Shown here: positions 40,594-54,800 of the stretch, piece after piece | How positions within the stretch are numbered: the first letter of the stretch is position 1 | Layout of the letters: the number at the start of each line of letters is the position of its first letter | Source: Mallotus nudiflorus | Taxonomy: Eukaryota > Streptophyta > Magnoliopsida > Malpighiales > Euphorbiaceae | Direction of reading: 5' to 3' | Assembly: GCA_947683625.1 (NCBI GenBank) | Contig: CANTUR010000793.1 | Coordinates: forward strand, 6,882,001 to 6,946,000 | DNA length: 64,000 bases | Notes under the pieces: model-generated | What the model saw: only the letters and a program-made list of their open reading frames with translations | Database searches by the model: none | What the model was told of the DNA's origin: nothing | Position numbers and translations under genes: made by a program

Positions 40594-42738
40594 CCATTTA
40601 CGCATTAATTTGCATGAGTTCACATTTTGCGTTCACACAAGCACAAAAAATTGTGCATTCAATTAAATCAACTGGATTTATGAGTTTCGATGGTTTGAAT
40701 ACGCCTTTAAGATTAAAAATATGTAGTTGGAATATTGGATTACATGTTTTAAACAATTTGTGCATAACTTTTGCACGAGTTGACATTTTGCATTCAAAAA
40801 GGCACAAATGTGCAAGATTGTTCATTCAACAATCTCATTTATATTTGTGAGATTAAAAATCTAGAATATGTGATTAGTGCTATTAGTATGTGATTGGAAC
40901 ATTGGATGTCTTGTCTAAAACCATTTGCGCACAAATTTGCATGAGTTCACGTTTTTCGTTCAAACATGCGCAAATGTGTACAAGTTGTGCATTCAATTAA
41001 ATCAACTAGATTTATGAGTTTGAAATGATGGAATATGTCTTTAGGATTGAAAATATGTAGTTGGAACATTGGATCACATTTTTTAAACAATTTGTGCATA
41101 AATTTAGCACGAGTTATCATTTTGTGTCCAAACAAGCGCAAATGTGCACAAATTGTGCATTCAACAATCTCATTTATATTTATGAGTTTGAAAAGCTAGA
41201 ATTTTGGATTAGTTTTGTGAATATGTAATTGCAACATTGGATATCTTGTCTAAAACCATTTGCGCACAAATTTGCACGAGTTCACGTTTTGTCTGAAAAC
41301 AAGTGCAAATGTGCAAAAATTTTGCATTCAATTAAATCAACTAGAGTTTCGAGCTTTAAATGCTGGAATATGTCTTTAGGATTGAAAATATGTAGTTGGA
41401 ACATTGGAACACATGTTTTAAACAATCTGTGCATAAACTTTGCACGAGTTAACATTTTGCGTTCAAACAGGCGTAAATGTGCAAAAATTGTGCATTCAAT
41501 AATCTCATTTATATTTAAGAGTTTAAAAAGCTAGAATATGTGATTAGTGTTGTGCATATTTGATGGGAATATCGGATATCTTGTCTTAAAACCATTTGCG
41601 CACAAATTTGCACGAGTTCACGTTTTGCGTTAAAACATACGCAAATGTGCAAAAACTGTGCATTCAATTAAATCAACTACAATTATGAGTTTTGAAGGCT
41701 AGAATATGTCTTTGGGATTGAAAATATGTAGTTCAAACTTTGGATTGCATGTTTCAAGCAGTTTATGTGTAAATTTTGCACGAGTTAACATTTTGCGTTC
41801 ATAGAGGTGCAAATGTGAACAAATTGTGCATTCAACAATATCATTTATATTTATGAGTTCAAAAAGCTAGAATATGTGATTAGTGTTGTGAATATTTGAT
41901 TGGAAACATTGGATATCTTGTCTTAAAACCATTTGTGCACAAATTTGCACAAGTTGACATTTTGCTTTCAAACATGCGCAAATGTATAAAAATTATGCAT
42001 TCATTTAAATCAACTAGATTTATGAGTTTCAAATGCTGGAATACATCTTCAGGATTGAAAATATGTAGCTGGAACATTGGATTACATATATTATAAACAA
42101 TTTCTCCTTAAATTTTGTATTCGTTCTTAGAGGCGCAAATTGTGCATTCAATAATCTCATTTATATATTTATGAGCTTAAAAAGCTAGAATATATATGAT
42201 TAGGGTTGTGAATATATGATTGGAACATTGGATATCTTGTCTAAAACCATTTGCGCACAAATTTATGCGAGTTCACGTTTTGCGTTCAAGCATACGCAAA
42301 TGTCCACAAATTGTGCATTGAACAAAATCAACAGCATTAATGAGTTTGAAATGCTGGAATATGTCTTCAAGATTGAAAATATGTAGTTAGAACATTGGAT
42401 TACATGTTTTGAACAATTTGCGCATAAATTTTGTACGAGTTAAGGTTTTGCGTTCAAACTGGCACAAAAGTGCAAAAATTATACATTCAACAATCTCATT
42501 TATGTTTATGAGTTTATAAAGCTAAAATATGTGTTTAGTGTTATGAATTTGCGATTGTAACATTGGATATCTTGTCTAAAAGCATTTGTGCACAAATTTG
42601 GACAGGTTCACATTTTTTGTTCAAACAGGTGCAAATGTGCAAAAATTGTGCACTGAATAATCTCATTTATATTTATAAGTTTGAAAAGTGATTAGTGTTA
42701 GGAATATGCGGTTGGAAAATTGGATACCTTGTCTAAAA
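40594..42738. repeat. HOR copy 10 (2145 bp)
   Basis: Complete unit order. Dimer 1 carries ATCAACTGGATTTATGAG and CGCCTTTA variants (CTGG instead of CTAG). The CTGG form is then kept in nearly all dimer 1 copies to the right and is absent to the left, a useful sub-family marker. Confidence 0.88.
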
Positions 42739-45700
42739 CCATTTGCTCACAAATTTGGATGAGTTCACGTTTTGCGTTCACACAAGCGCAAAAATTGTGC
42801 ATTCAATTAAATCAACTGGATTTATGAGTTTCAAAGGCTAGAATATGCCTTTAGGATTGAAAATATGTAGTTGGAATATTGGATTACATGTTTTAAACAA
42901 TTTGTGCATAACTTTTGCATGAGTTGACATTTTGCATTCAAAAATGCGCAAATGTGCAAGATTGTTCATTCAACAATCCCATTTATATTTGTGAGATTAA
43001 AAAGCTAGAATATGTGATTAGTGCTATTAATATGCGATTGGAACATTGGATGTCTTGTCTAAAACCATTTGCGCACAAATTTGCACGAGTTCACGTTTTT
43101 CGTTCAAACATGCGCAAATGTGCACAAGTTGTGCATTCAATTAAATCAACTAGATTTATGAGTTTGAAATGCTGGAATATGTCTTTAGGATAGAAAATAT
43201 GTAGTTGCAATATTGGATCACATTTTGTAAACAATTTGTGCATAAATTTAGCACGAGTTATCATTTTGCGTCCAAACATGCACAAATGTGCACAAATTGT
43301 GCATTCAACAATCTCATTTATATTTATGAGTTTGAAAAGCTAGAATTTTGGATTAGTGTTGTGAATATGTAATTGCAACATTGGATATCTTGTCTAAAAC
43401 CATTTGTGCACAAATTTGCATGAGTTCATGTTTTGTGTGAAAACAAGTGCAAATGTGCAAAAATTGTGCATTCAATTAAATCAACTACATTTGCGAGCTT
43501 TAAATGCTGGAATATGTCTTTAGGATTGAAAATATGTGGTTGGAACATTGGATCACATGTTTTAAACAATCTGTGCATAAACTTTGCACGAGTTAACATT
43601 TTGCGTTCAAACAGGCGCAAATGTGCAAAAATTATGCATTCAACAATCTCATTTATATTTAAGAGTTTAAAAAGCTAGAATATGTGATTAGTGTTGTGAA
43701 TATTTGATGGGAACATTGGATATCTCGTCCTAAAACCATTTGCGCACAAATTTGCACGAGTTCACGTTTTGCGTTAAAACATGCGCAAATGTGCAAAAAT
43801 TGTGCATTCAATTAAATCAACTACAATTATGAGTTTTAAAGGCTGGAATATGTCTTTGGGATTGAAAATATGTAGTTCGAACATTGGATTGCATGTTTTA
43901 AGCAGTTTATGTGTAAATTTTGCACGAGTTAACATTTTGCGTTCATAGAGGTGCAAATGTGCACAAATTGTGCATTCAACAATCTCATTTATATTTATGA
44001 GTTCAAAAAGCTAGAATATGTGATTAGTGTTGTGAATATTTGATCGGAAACATTGGATATCTTATCTTAAAACCATTTGTGCACAAATTTGCACGAGTTG
44101 ACATTTTGCGTTCAAATATGTGCAAATGTGCAAAAATTGTGCATTCATTTAAATCAACTAGATTTATGAGTTTTAAATGCTGGAATACGTCTTCAGGATT
44201 GAAAATATGTAGCTGGAACATTGGATTTACATATATTATAAACAATTTCTCCTTAAATTTTGCGCTCGTTCTTAGAGGCGCAAATGTGCACAAATTGTGC
44301 ACTCAACAATCTCATTTATATATTTATGAGCTTAAAAAGCTAGAATATATATGATTAGGGTTGTGAATATATGATTGGAACATTGGATATCTTGTCTAAA
44401 ACCATTTGCGCACAAATTTACGCGACTTCACATTTTGCGTTCAAGCATACGCAAATGTCCACAAATTGTGCATTGAACAAAATCAACAGCATTAATGAGT
44501 TTGAAATGCTGGAATATGTCTTCAGGGATTGAAAATATGTAGTTGGAACATTGGATTACATGTTTTAAACAATTTGTGCGTAACTTTTGCACGAGTTGAC
44601 ATTTTTCGTTCAAAAAAGCGCAAATGTGCAAGATTGTTCATTCAACAATCCCATTTATATTTGTGAGATTAAAAAGCTAGAATATGTGATTAGTGCTATT
44701 ATATGCGATTGGAACATTGCATTTCTTGTCTAAAACCATTTGCGCACAAATTTTCACGAGTTCACGTTTTTCGTTCAAACATGCGCAAATGTGCACAAGT
44801 TGTGCATTCAATTAAATCAACTAGATTTACGAGTTTGAAATGCTGGAATATGTCTTTAGGATTGAAAATATGTAGTTGGAACATTGGATCACATGTTTTA
44901 AACAATTTGTGCATAAAATTTGGCACGAGTTATCATTTTGCATCCAAACAGGCGCAAATGTGCACAAATTATGCATTCAACAATCTCATTTATATTTATG
45001 AGTTTGAAAAGCTAGAATTTTGGATCAGTGTTGTGAATATGTAATTGTAACATTGGATATCTTGTCTAAAACCATTTACGCACAAATTTGCACGAGTTCA
45101 CATTTTGTGTGAAAATAAGAGCAAATGTGCATTCAATTAAATCAACTAGAGTTTCGAGCTTTAAATGCTGGAATATGTCTTTAGGATTGAAAATATGTAG
45201 TTGGAACATTGGATTACATATATTATAAAAAATTTCTCACAAAAATTTGCGTTCGTTCTTAGAGGCGCAAATGTGCACAAATTGTGCATTCAACAATCTC
45301 ATTTATATATTTATGAGCTTAAAAAGCTAGAATATATATAATTAGGGTTGTGAATATATGATCGGAACATTGGATATCTTGTCTAAAAACCATTTGCGCA
45401 CAAATTTACACGAGTCCACGTTTTGCATTCAAGCATACGCAAATGTCTGATCGGAACATTGGATATCTTGTCTAAAACCATTTGCGCACAATTTACACGA
45501 GTCCACGTTTTGCATTCAAGCATACGCAAATGTCCAAAAATTGTGCATTCAATTAAATCAACTACAATTATGAGTTTTAAAGGCTGGAATATGTCTTTAG
45601 GATGAAAATATGTAGTTCGAACATTGGATTGCATGTTTTAAGCAGTTTATGTGTAAATTTTGCACGAGTTAACATTTTGCGTTCATAGAGGTGCAAATGT

Positions 45701-46630
45701 GCACAAATTGTGCATTCAACAATCTAATTTATATTGATGAGTTCAAAAAGCTAGAATATGTGATTAGTGTTATGAATATTTGATCAGAAACATTGGATAT
45801 GTTGTCTTAAAACCATTTGTGCACAAATTTGCACGAGTTGACATTTTGCGTTCAACATGCATAAATGTGCAAAATTGTGAATTCATTTAAATCAACTAGA
45901 TTTATGAGTTTTAAATGCTCTAATTCGTCTTCAGGATTGAAAATATGTAGGTGGAACATTGGATTACATATATTATAAACAATTTCTCCTTAAATTTTGT
46001 GTTCCTTCTTAGAGGCGCAAATGTGCACAAATTGTGCATTCAATAATCTCATTTATATATTTATGAGCTTAAAAAGCTAGAATATATATGATTAGGGTTG
46101 TGAATATATGATTGGAACATTGGATATCTTGTCTAAAACCATTTGCGCACAAATTTACGCGAGTTCACGTTTTGCGCTCAAGCATACGCAAATGTCCACA
46201 AATTGTGCATTGGACAAAATCAATAGCATTAACGAGTTTGAAATGCTGGAATATGTCTTCAGGATTGAAAATATGTAGTTGGAACATTGGATTACATGTT
46301 TTGAACAATTTGCGCATAAATTTGTACGAGTTAAGGTTGTGCGTTCAAACTGCGCGCAAAACTGTAAAAATTATACATTCAACAATCTCATTTATATTTA
46401 TGAGTTTAGAAAGCTAAAATATGTGATTAGTGTTGTGAATTTGCGATTGGAACATTGGATATCTTGTCTAAAAGCATTTGCGCACAAATTTGGACGAGTT
46501 CACGTTTTGCGTTAAAACAGGTGCAAATGTGCAAAAATTGTGCACTGAACAATCTCATTTATATTTATGAGTTTGAAAAGTGATTAGTGTTAGGAATATG
46601 TGATTGGAAAATTGGATACCTTGTCTAAAA
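42739..46630. repeat. HOR copy 11, rearranged (3892 bp)
   Basis: Dimers 1-6 run normally (42739 to about 44560). Dimer 6 then switches inside to the b half of dimer 1 (AACTTTTGCACGAGTTGAC at about 44584). Dimers 2 and 3 follow (44736, 45072). Dimer 3 switches to the b half of dimer 5 near 45215, then a duplicated dimer 6 start (45359-45536) joins dimer 4. Dimers 5 and 6 and the hybrid monomer close the copy (45813, 46139, 46474). Several unequal exchanges are the simplest reading. Confidence 0.8.
45359..45536. repeat. 89-bp tandem duplication at a dimer junction
   Basis: TGATCGGAACATTGGATATC starts at 45359 and again at 45448; both copies continue through CACGAGTCCACGTTTTGCATTC to AAATGTC. 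The period is 89 bp, about half a monomer, unlike any other step in the array. The second copy lacks one A (GCACAATTTACACG). Confidence 0.88.
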
Positions 46631-48422
46631 CCATTTGCGCACAAATTTGCATGAGTTCACGTTTACGTTCACACAAGTGCAAAATTGTGCATTCAATTAA
46701 ATCAACTGGATTTATGAGTTTCAAAGGTGGAATACGCCTTAGGGTTGAAAATATGTAGTTGGAATATGGATTACATGTTTTAAACAATTTGTGCATAACT
46801 TTTGCACGAGTTGACATGTTGCGTTCAAAAAAGCGCAAATATGCAAGATTGTTCATTCAATAATCCCATTTATATTGTGAGATTAAAAGATAGAAAATGT
46901 GATTAGTGCTATTAATATGCGATTGGAACAATGGATGTCTTGTCTAAAACCATTTGTGCACAAATTTGCACGAGTTCACGTTTTTCGTTCAATCAAGCGC
47001 AAATGTGCACAAGTTGTGCATCATTTAAATCAACTAGATTTATGAGTTTGAATGCTAGAATATGTCCTTAGGATTGAAATATGTAGTTGGAACATTGGAT
47101 CACATGTTTTAAACCATTGTCGATAATTTAGCACGAGTATCATTTTACGTCCAAACAGGCGCAAATGTGCACAAATTGTGCATTCAACAATCTCATTTAT
47201 ATTTATGAGTTTAAAAAGCTAGAATATGTGATTAGTGTTGTGAATATTTGATGGGAACATTGGATATCTCGTCTAAAAACCATTTGCGCACAAATTTGCA
47301 CAAGTTCACGTTTGGCGTTAAAACATGCGCAAATGTGCAAAAATTGTGCATTCAATTAAATCAACTACAATTATGAGTTTTAAAGGCTGTAATATGACTT
47401 TAGGATTGAAAATATGTAGTTCAAACTTGGATTGCATGTTTTAAGCAGTTTATGTGTAAATTTTGCACGAGTTAACATTTGCATTCATAGAGGTGCAAAT
47501 GTGCAAAAATTGTGCATTCAACAATCTCATTTATATTTATGAGTTCAAAAGCTAGAATATGTGATTAGTGTTGTGAATATTTGATCGGAAACATTGGATA
47601 TCTTGTCTTAAAACCATTGTGCACAAATTTGCACGAGTTGACATTTGCGTTAAAACATGCACAAAGTGGCAAAAATTGTGCATTCATTTAAATCAACTAG
47701 ATTTATGAGTTTTAAATGCTGGAATACATCTTCAGGATTGAAAATATGTAGCTGGAACATGGATTACATATATTATAAACAATTTCTCCTTAAATTTGCA
47801 TTCGTTCTTAGAGGCGCAAATGTGCACAATTGTGCATTCAATAATCTCATTATAAATTTTATGAGCTTAAAAGCTAGAATATATATGATTAGGGTTGTGA
47901 ATATATGATTGGAATATTGGATATCTTGTCTAAAACCATTTGCACATAATTTACGCGAGTCACGTTTTGCGTTCAAGCATACGCAAATGTCCATAAATTG
48001 TGCATTGAACAAAATCAACAGCATTAATGAGTTTGAAATGCTGGAATATGTCTTCAAGATTGAAAATATGTAGTTGGAACATTGGATTACATGTTTTGAA
48101 CAATTTGCACATAAATTTTGTACGAGTTAAGGTTTTACATTCAAACTGGCGCAAAAGTGCAAAATTATACATTCAACAATCTCATTTACATTTATGAGTT
48201 AGAAAGCTAAAATATGTGATTAGTGTTGCGAATTTGCGATTGGAACATTGGATATCTTGTCTAAAAGCATTTGCGCACAAATTGGGACGAGTTCACATTT
48301 TGCGTTCAAACAGGTGCAAATGTGCAAAAATTGTGCACTGAAAATCTCATTTATATTTATGAGTTTGAAAAGTGATTAGTGTTAGGAATATGCGATTGGA
48401 AAATTGGATACCTTGTCTAAAA
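46631..48422. repeat. HOR copy 12, one dimer deleted (1792 bp)
   Basis: Unit starts are 46631, 46950, 47280, 47615, 47936 and 48267. The b half of dimer 2 passes directly into the b end of dimer 3 (TTGATGGGAAC), so about one dimer is missing. Many single-base losses are present. Confidence 0.82.
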
Positions 48423-49555
48423 CCATTCGCGAAGAATTTGCATTAGTTCACGTTTTGCGTTCATGCAAGCGCAAAAATTGTGCATTCAATTAAATCAACT
48501 GGATTTTGAGTTTCAAACGCTGGAATACGCCTTTAGGATTGAAAATATGTAGTTGGAACATTGGATCACATGTTTTAAACAATCTCTGCATAAACTTGCA
48601 CAAGTTAACATTTTGCGTTCAAACAGGCGCAAATGAGCAAAATTATGCATTCAACAATCTCATTATATTTATGAGTTCAAAAAGCTAGAATATGTGATTA
48701 GTGTTGTGAATATTGGATCGGAAACATTGGATATCTTGTCTTAAAACCATTTGTGCACAAATTTGCACGAGTTCACATTTTGCGTTCAAACATGCGCAAA
48801 TGTGCAAAATTGTGCATTCATTTAAATCAACTAGATTTATGAGTTTTAATTGCTGGAATACATCTTCAGGATTGAAAATATGTAGCTGGAACATTGGATT
48901 ACATAATTATAAACAATTTCTCCTTAAATTTTGCGTTCGTTCTTAGAGGCGCAAATGTGCACAAATTGTGCATTCAATATCTCATTTATTATTTATGAGC
49001 TTAGAAAGCTAGAATATATATGATTAGGGTTATGAATATATGATTGGAACATTGGATATCTTGTCTAAAACCATTTGCGCACAAATTATGTGACTTCACG
49101 TTTGCGTTCAAGCATACGCAAATGTCCACAAATTGTGCATTGAACAAAATCAACAGCATTAATGAGTTTGAAATGCTGGAATATGTCTTCAGGATTGAAA
49201 ATATGTAGTTGGAACATTGGATTACATGTTTTGAACAATGTGCGCATAAATTTTGTACGAGTTAAGGTTTTGCGTTCAACTGGCGCAAAAGTGCAAAAAT
49301 TATACATTCAACAATCTCATTTATATTTATGAGTTTAGAAAGCTAAAATATGTGATTAGTGTTGTGAATTTGCGATTGGAACATTGATATCTTGTCTAAA
49401 AGCATTTGCGCACAAATTGGACGAGTTCACATTTTGCGTTCAAACAGGTGCAAATGTGCAAAAATTGTGCACCGAACAATCTCATTTATATTATGAGTTT
49501 GAAAAGTGATTAGTGTTAGGATATGCGATTGGAAAATTGGATACCTTGTCTAAAA
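48423..49555. repeat. Short HOR, copy S1 (1133 bp)
   Basis: Starts with CCATTCGCGAAGAA, a variant of CCATTTGCGCACAA found only in short HORs. The first dimer is a 1a/3b hybrid (CTGGATTTTGAG, then AACAATCTCTGCATAAAC). It then takes the end of dimer 4 (GAGTTCAAAAAGC), dimers 5 and 6 and the hybrid monomer. About 7 monomers. Confidence 0.87.
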
Positions 49556-50688
49556 CCATTCGCGAAGAAAGTTGCATGAGTTCACATTTTGCATTCACAC
49601 AAGCGCAAAAATTGTGCATTCATTAAATCAACTGGATTTATGAGTTTCAAAGGCTGGAATACGCCTTTAGGATTGAAAATATGTAGTTGGAACATTGGAT
49701 CACATGTTTTAAACATCTCTGCATAAACTTTGCACAAGATAATATTTTGCGTTCAAACAGGCGCAAATGTGCAAAATTGCGCATTCAACAATATCATTTA
49801 TATTTATGAGTTCAAAAAGCTAGAATATATGATTAGTGTTGTGAATATTTGATCGGAAACATTGGATATCTTGTCTTAAAACCATTTGTGCACAATTTGC
49901 ACGAGTTCACATTTTGCGTTCAAACATGCGCAAATGTGCAAAAATTGTGCATTCATTTAAATCAACTAGATTTATGAGTTTAATTGCTGGAATACGTCTT
50001 CAGGATTGAAAATATGTAGCTGGAACATTGGATTACATATATTATAAACAATTCTCCTTAAATTTTGCGTTCGTTCTTAGAGGCGCAAATGTGCACAAAT
50101 TGTGCATTCAATAATCTCATTTATATATTTATGAGCTTAGAAAGCTAGAATATATATGATTAGGGTTGTGAATAATGATTGGAACATTGGATATCTGTCT
50201 AAAACCATTGCGCATAAATTTACGCGAGTTCACGTTTTGCGTTCAAGCATACGCAAATGTCCACAAATTGTGCATTGAACAAAATCAATAGCATTAATGA
50301 GTTTGAAATGCTGGAATATGTCTTCAGGATTGAAAATATGTAGTTGGAACATTGGATTACATGTTTTGGAACAATTGCGCATAAATTTTGTACGAGTTAA
50401 GGTTTTGCGTTCAAACTGGCGCCAAAGTGCAAAAATTATACATTCAACAATCTCATTATATTTATGAGTTTAGAAAGCTAAAATATGTGATTAGTGTTTG
50501 TGAATTTGTGATTGGAACATTGATATCTTGTCGAAAAGCATTGCGCACAAATTGGACGAGTTCACATTTTGCGTTCAAACAGGTGCAAATGTGCAAAATG
50601 TGCACTGAACAATCTCATTATATTTATGAGTTTGAAAAGTGATTAGTGTTAGGAATTGCGATTGGAAAATTGGATACCTTGTCTAAAA
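49556..50688. repeat. Short HOR, copy S2 (1133 bp)
   Basis: Same junctions and the same CCATTCGCGAAGAA start as S1. Single-base losses differ from those in S1, so they arose or were miscalled independently. Confidence 0.87.
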
Positions 50689-51830
50689 CCATTCGCGAAG
50701 AAATTTGCATGAGTTGACGTTTTGCATTCACAAGCGCAAAAATTGTGCATTCAATTAATCAACTGGATTTATGAGTTCTAACGCTGGAATACGCCTTTAG
50801 GATTGAAATATGTTGTTGGAACTTGGATCACATTTTTAAACAATCTCTGCATAAACTTTGCACAAGATAACATTTTGCGTTCAAACAGGCGCAAAGTGGC
50901 AAAAATTGTGCATTCAACAATATCATTATATTTATGAGTTCAAAAAGCTAGAATATGTGATTAGTGTTGTGAATATTTGATCGGAAACATTGGATATCTT
51001 GTCTTAAAACCATTTGTGCACAAATTTGCACGAGTTCACATTTTGCGTTCAAACATGCGCAAATGTGCAAAAATTGTGCATTCATTTAAATCAACTAGAT
51101 TTATGAGTTTTAATTGCTGGAATATGTCTTCAGGATGGAAATATGTAGCTGGAACATTGGATTACATATATTATAAACAATTTCTCCTTAAATTTTGCGT
51201 TCGTTCTTAGAGGCGCAAATGTGCACAAATGTGCATTCAATAATCTCATTTATATATTTATGAGCTTAGAAAGCTAGAATATATATGATTAGGGTTGTGA
51301 ATATATGATTGGAACATTGGATATCTTGTCTAAAACCATTTGCGCACAAATTTACGCAAGTTCACGTTTTGTGTTCAAGCATACGCAAATGTCCACAATT
51401 GTGCATTGAACAAAATCAACAGCATTAATGAGTTTGAAATGTTGGATATGTCTTCAGGATTGAAAATATGTAGTTGGAACATTGGATTACATGTTTGAAC
51501 AATTTGCGCATAAATTTTGTACGAGTTAAGGTTTTGCGTTCAAACTGGCGCAAAACTGTAAAAATTATACATTCACCAATCTTATTTATATTTATGAGTT
51601 TAGAAAGCTAAAATATGTGATTAGTGTTGTGACTTTGCAATTGGAACATTGGATACTCGTCTAAAAGCATTTTGCGCACTAATGGACGGGTTCACGTTTT
51701 GCATTCAAACAGGTGCAAATGTGCAAAAATTGTGCACTGAACAATCTCTTATATTTATGACTTTGAAAAGTGATTAGTGTTAGGAATATGCGATTGGAAA
51801 ATTAGATACCTTGTCTAAAACCATTTATGC
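50689..51830. repeat. Short HOR, copy S3 (1142 bp)
   Basis: Third tandem copy with the same hybrid junctions; it ends at a normal dimer 1 at 51831. Confidence 0.87.
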
Positions 51831-54800
51831 ACAATTTGCATGAGTTCACGTTTTGCGTTCACACAAGCGCAACATTGTGCATTCAATTAAATCAACTGGA
51901 TTTATGAGTTTCAAAGGCTGCAATACGCCTTTAGGATTGAAATATGTAGTTGGAATATGGATTACATGTTTTAAACAATTTGTGCATAACTTTTGCACGA
52001 GTTGACATTTTGCGTTCAAAAAAGCGCAAATATGCAAGATTGTTCATTCCATAATCCCATTTATATTTATGAGATTTAAAAGCTAGAATATGTGACTAGT
52101 GCTAGTAATATGCGATTGGAACATTGGATGTCTTGTCTAAACCATTTGCGCACAAATTTGCACGAGTTCACGTTTTTCGTTCGACATGCGCAAATGTGCA
52201 CAGTTGTGCATTCAATTAATCAACTAGATTTACGAGTTTGAAATGTTGGAATATGTCTTTAGGATTGAAAATAGTAGTTGGAACATTGGATCACATGTTT
52301 TAAACAATTTGTGCATAAATTTAGCACGAGTATCATTTTGCGTCCAAACAGGCGCAAATGTGCACAAATTGTGCAATCAACAATCTCATTTATATTTATG
52401 AGTTAGAAAAGCTAGAATTTTGGATCAGTGATGTGAATATGTAATTGCAACATTGGATATCTTGTCTAAAACCATTTGCACACAAATTTGCACAAGTTCA
52501 CATTTTGTGTGAAACAAGTGCAAATGTGCATTCAATTAATCAACTAGATTTACGAGCTTTAATGCTGGAATATATCTTTAGGATTGAAAATATGTAGTTG
52601 GAACATTGGATCACATGTTTTAAACAATCTGTGCATAAACTTTGCACGAGTTAACATTTTGAGTTCAAACAGGCGCAAATGTGCAAAAATTGTGCATTCA
52701 ACAATCTCATTTATATTTAAGAGTTTAAAAAGCTAGAATATGTGATTAGTGTTGTGAATATTTGATGGGAACATTGGATATCTCGTCTTAAAACCATTTG
52801 CGCACAAATTTGCAGGAGTTCACGCTTTGCGTTAAAACATGCGCAAATGTGCAAAAATTGTGCATTCAATTAAATCAACTACAATTATGAGTCTTGAACA
52901 CTGGAATATGTCTTTAGGATTGAAAATATGTAGTTCGAACATTGGATTGCATGTTTTAAGCAGTTTGTGTGTAAATTTTGCATAAGTTAACATTTTGCGT
53001 TCATAGAGGTGCAAATGTGCACAAATTGTGCATTCAACAATCTCATTTATATTTATGAGTTCAAAAAGCTAGAATATATGATTAGTGTTGTGAATATTTG
53101 ATCGGAACATTGGATATCTTGTCTTAAAACCATTTGTGCACAAATTTGCACGAGTTCACATTTTGTGTTCAAACATGCGCAAATGTGCAAAAATTGTGCA
53201 TTCATTTAAATCAACTAGATTTATGAGTTTTAAATGCTGGAATACGTCTTCAGGATTGAAAATATGTAGCTGGAACATTGGATTACATATATTATAAACA
53301 ATTTCTCCTTAAATTTTGCGTTCGTTCTTAGAGGCGCAAATGTGCACAAATTGTGCATTGAACAATCTCATTTATATATATATGAGCTTAAAAAGCTAGA
53401 ATATATATGATTAGGGTTGTGAATATATGATTGGAACATTGGATATCTTGTCTAAAACCATTTGCGCATAAATTTACGCGAGTTCACGTTTTGCGTTCAA
53501 TTATACACAAATGTCCACAAATTGTGCATTGAACAAAATCAACAGCATTAATGAGTATGAAATGATGGAATATGTCTTCAGGATTGAAAATATGTAGTTG
53601 GAACATTGGACTACATGTTTTGAACAATTTGCGCATAAATTTTGTACGAGTTAAGGTTTTGCGTTCAAACTGGCGCAAAAGTGCAAAAATTATACATTCA
53701 ACAATCTCATTTATATTTATGAGTTTAGAAAGCTAAAATATATGATTAGTGTCATGAATTTGCGATTGGAACATTGGATATCTTGTCTAAAACCATTTGC
53801 GCACAAATTTGCACGAGTTCACGTTTTTCATTCAAACATGCGCAAATGTGCACAAGTTGTGCATTCAATTAAATAAACTAGATTTAAGAGTTTAAAATGC
53901 TGGAATATGTCCTTAGGATTGAAAATATGTAGTTGGAACATTGGATCAAATGTTTTAAACAATCTGTGCATAAACTTTGCACAAGTTAACATTTTGCGTT
54001 CAAACAGGCGCAAGTGTGCAAAAATTGTGCATTCAACAATCTCATTTATATTTAAGAGTTTAAAAAGCTAGAATATGTGATTAGTGTTGTGAATATTTGA
54101 TGGGAACATTGGATATCTCATCTTAAAACCATTTGCGCACAAATTTGGACGAGTTCACGTTTTGCGTTCAAACATGTGCAAATGTGCAAAAATTGTGGAT
54201 TCAATTAAATCAACTACAATTATGAGTTTTAAAGGCTGGAATATGTCTTTAGGATTTAAAATATGTAGTTCAAACATTGGATTGCATGTTTTAAGCAGTT
54301 TAAGTGTAAATTTTGCACGAGTTAACATTTTGCGTTCATAGAGGTACAAATGTGCACAAATTGTGCATTCAACAATCTCATTTATATTTATGTGTTCAAA
54401 AAGCTAGAATATGTGATTAGTGTTGTGAATATTTGATCGGAAACATTGGATATCTTGTCTTAGAACCATTTGTGCACAAATTTGCACGAGTTGACATTTT
54501 GCGTTCAAACATGCGCAAATGTGCAAAAATTGTGCATTCATTTAAATCAACTAGATTTATGAGTTTTAAATGCTGGAATACGTCTTCAGGATTGAAAATA
54601 TGTAGCTGGAACATTGGATTACATATATTATAAACAATTTCTCCTTAAATTTTGCGTTCATTCTTAGAGGTGAAAATGTGCACAAATTGTGCATTCAATA
54701 ATCTCATTTATAAATTTTATGAGCTTAAAAAGCTAGAATATATATGATTAGGGTTGTGAATATATGATTGGAACATTGGATATCTTGTCTAAAACCATTT

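Larger units (their letters stand above)
45480..52570. other. Stretch with many one-base homopolymer losses
   Basis: Conserved satellite runs lose single bases over and over here: CAAAATTGTG for CAAAAATTGTG, GTTTACG for GTTTTGCG, TTGGAATATGGA for TTGGAATATTGGA, TTTAATGCTGG for TTTAAATGCTGG. The same units at 53-64 kb and 1-44 kb keep the full runs. This pattern is typical of unpolished long-read consensus, so fine detail in this stretch should be trusted less. Confidence 0.7.
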
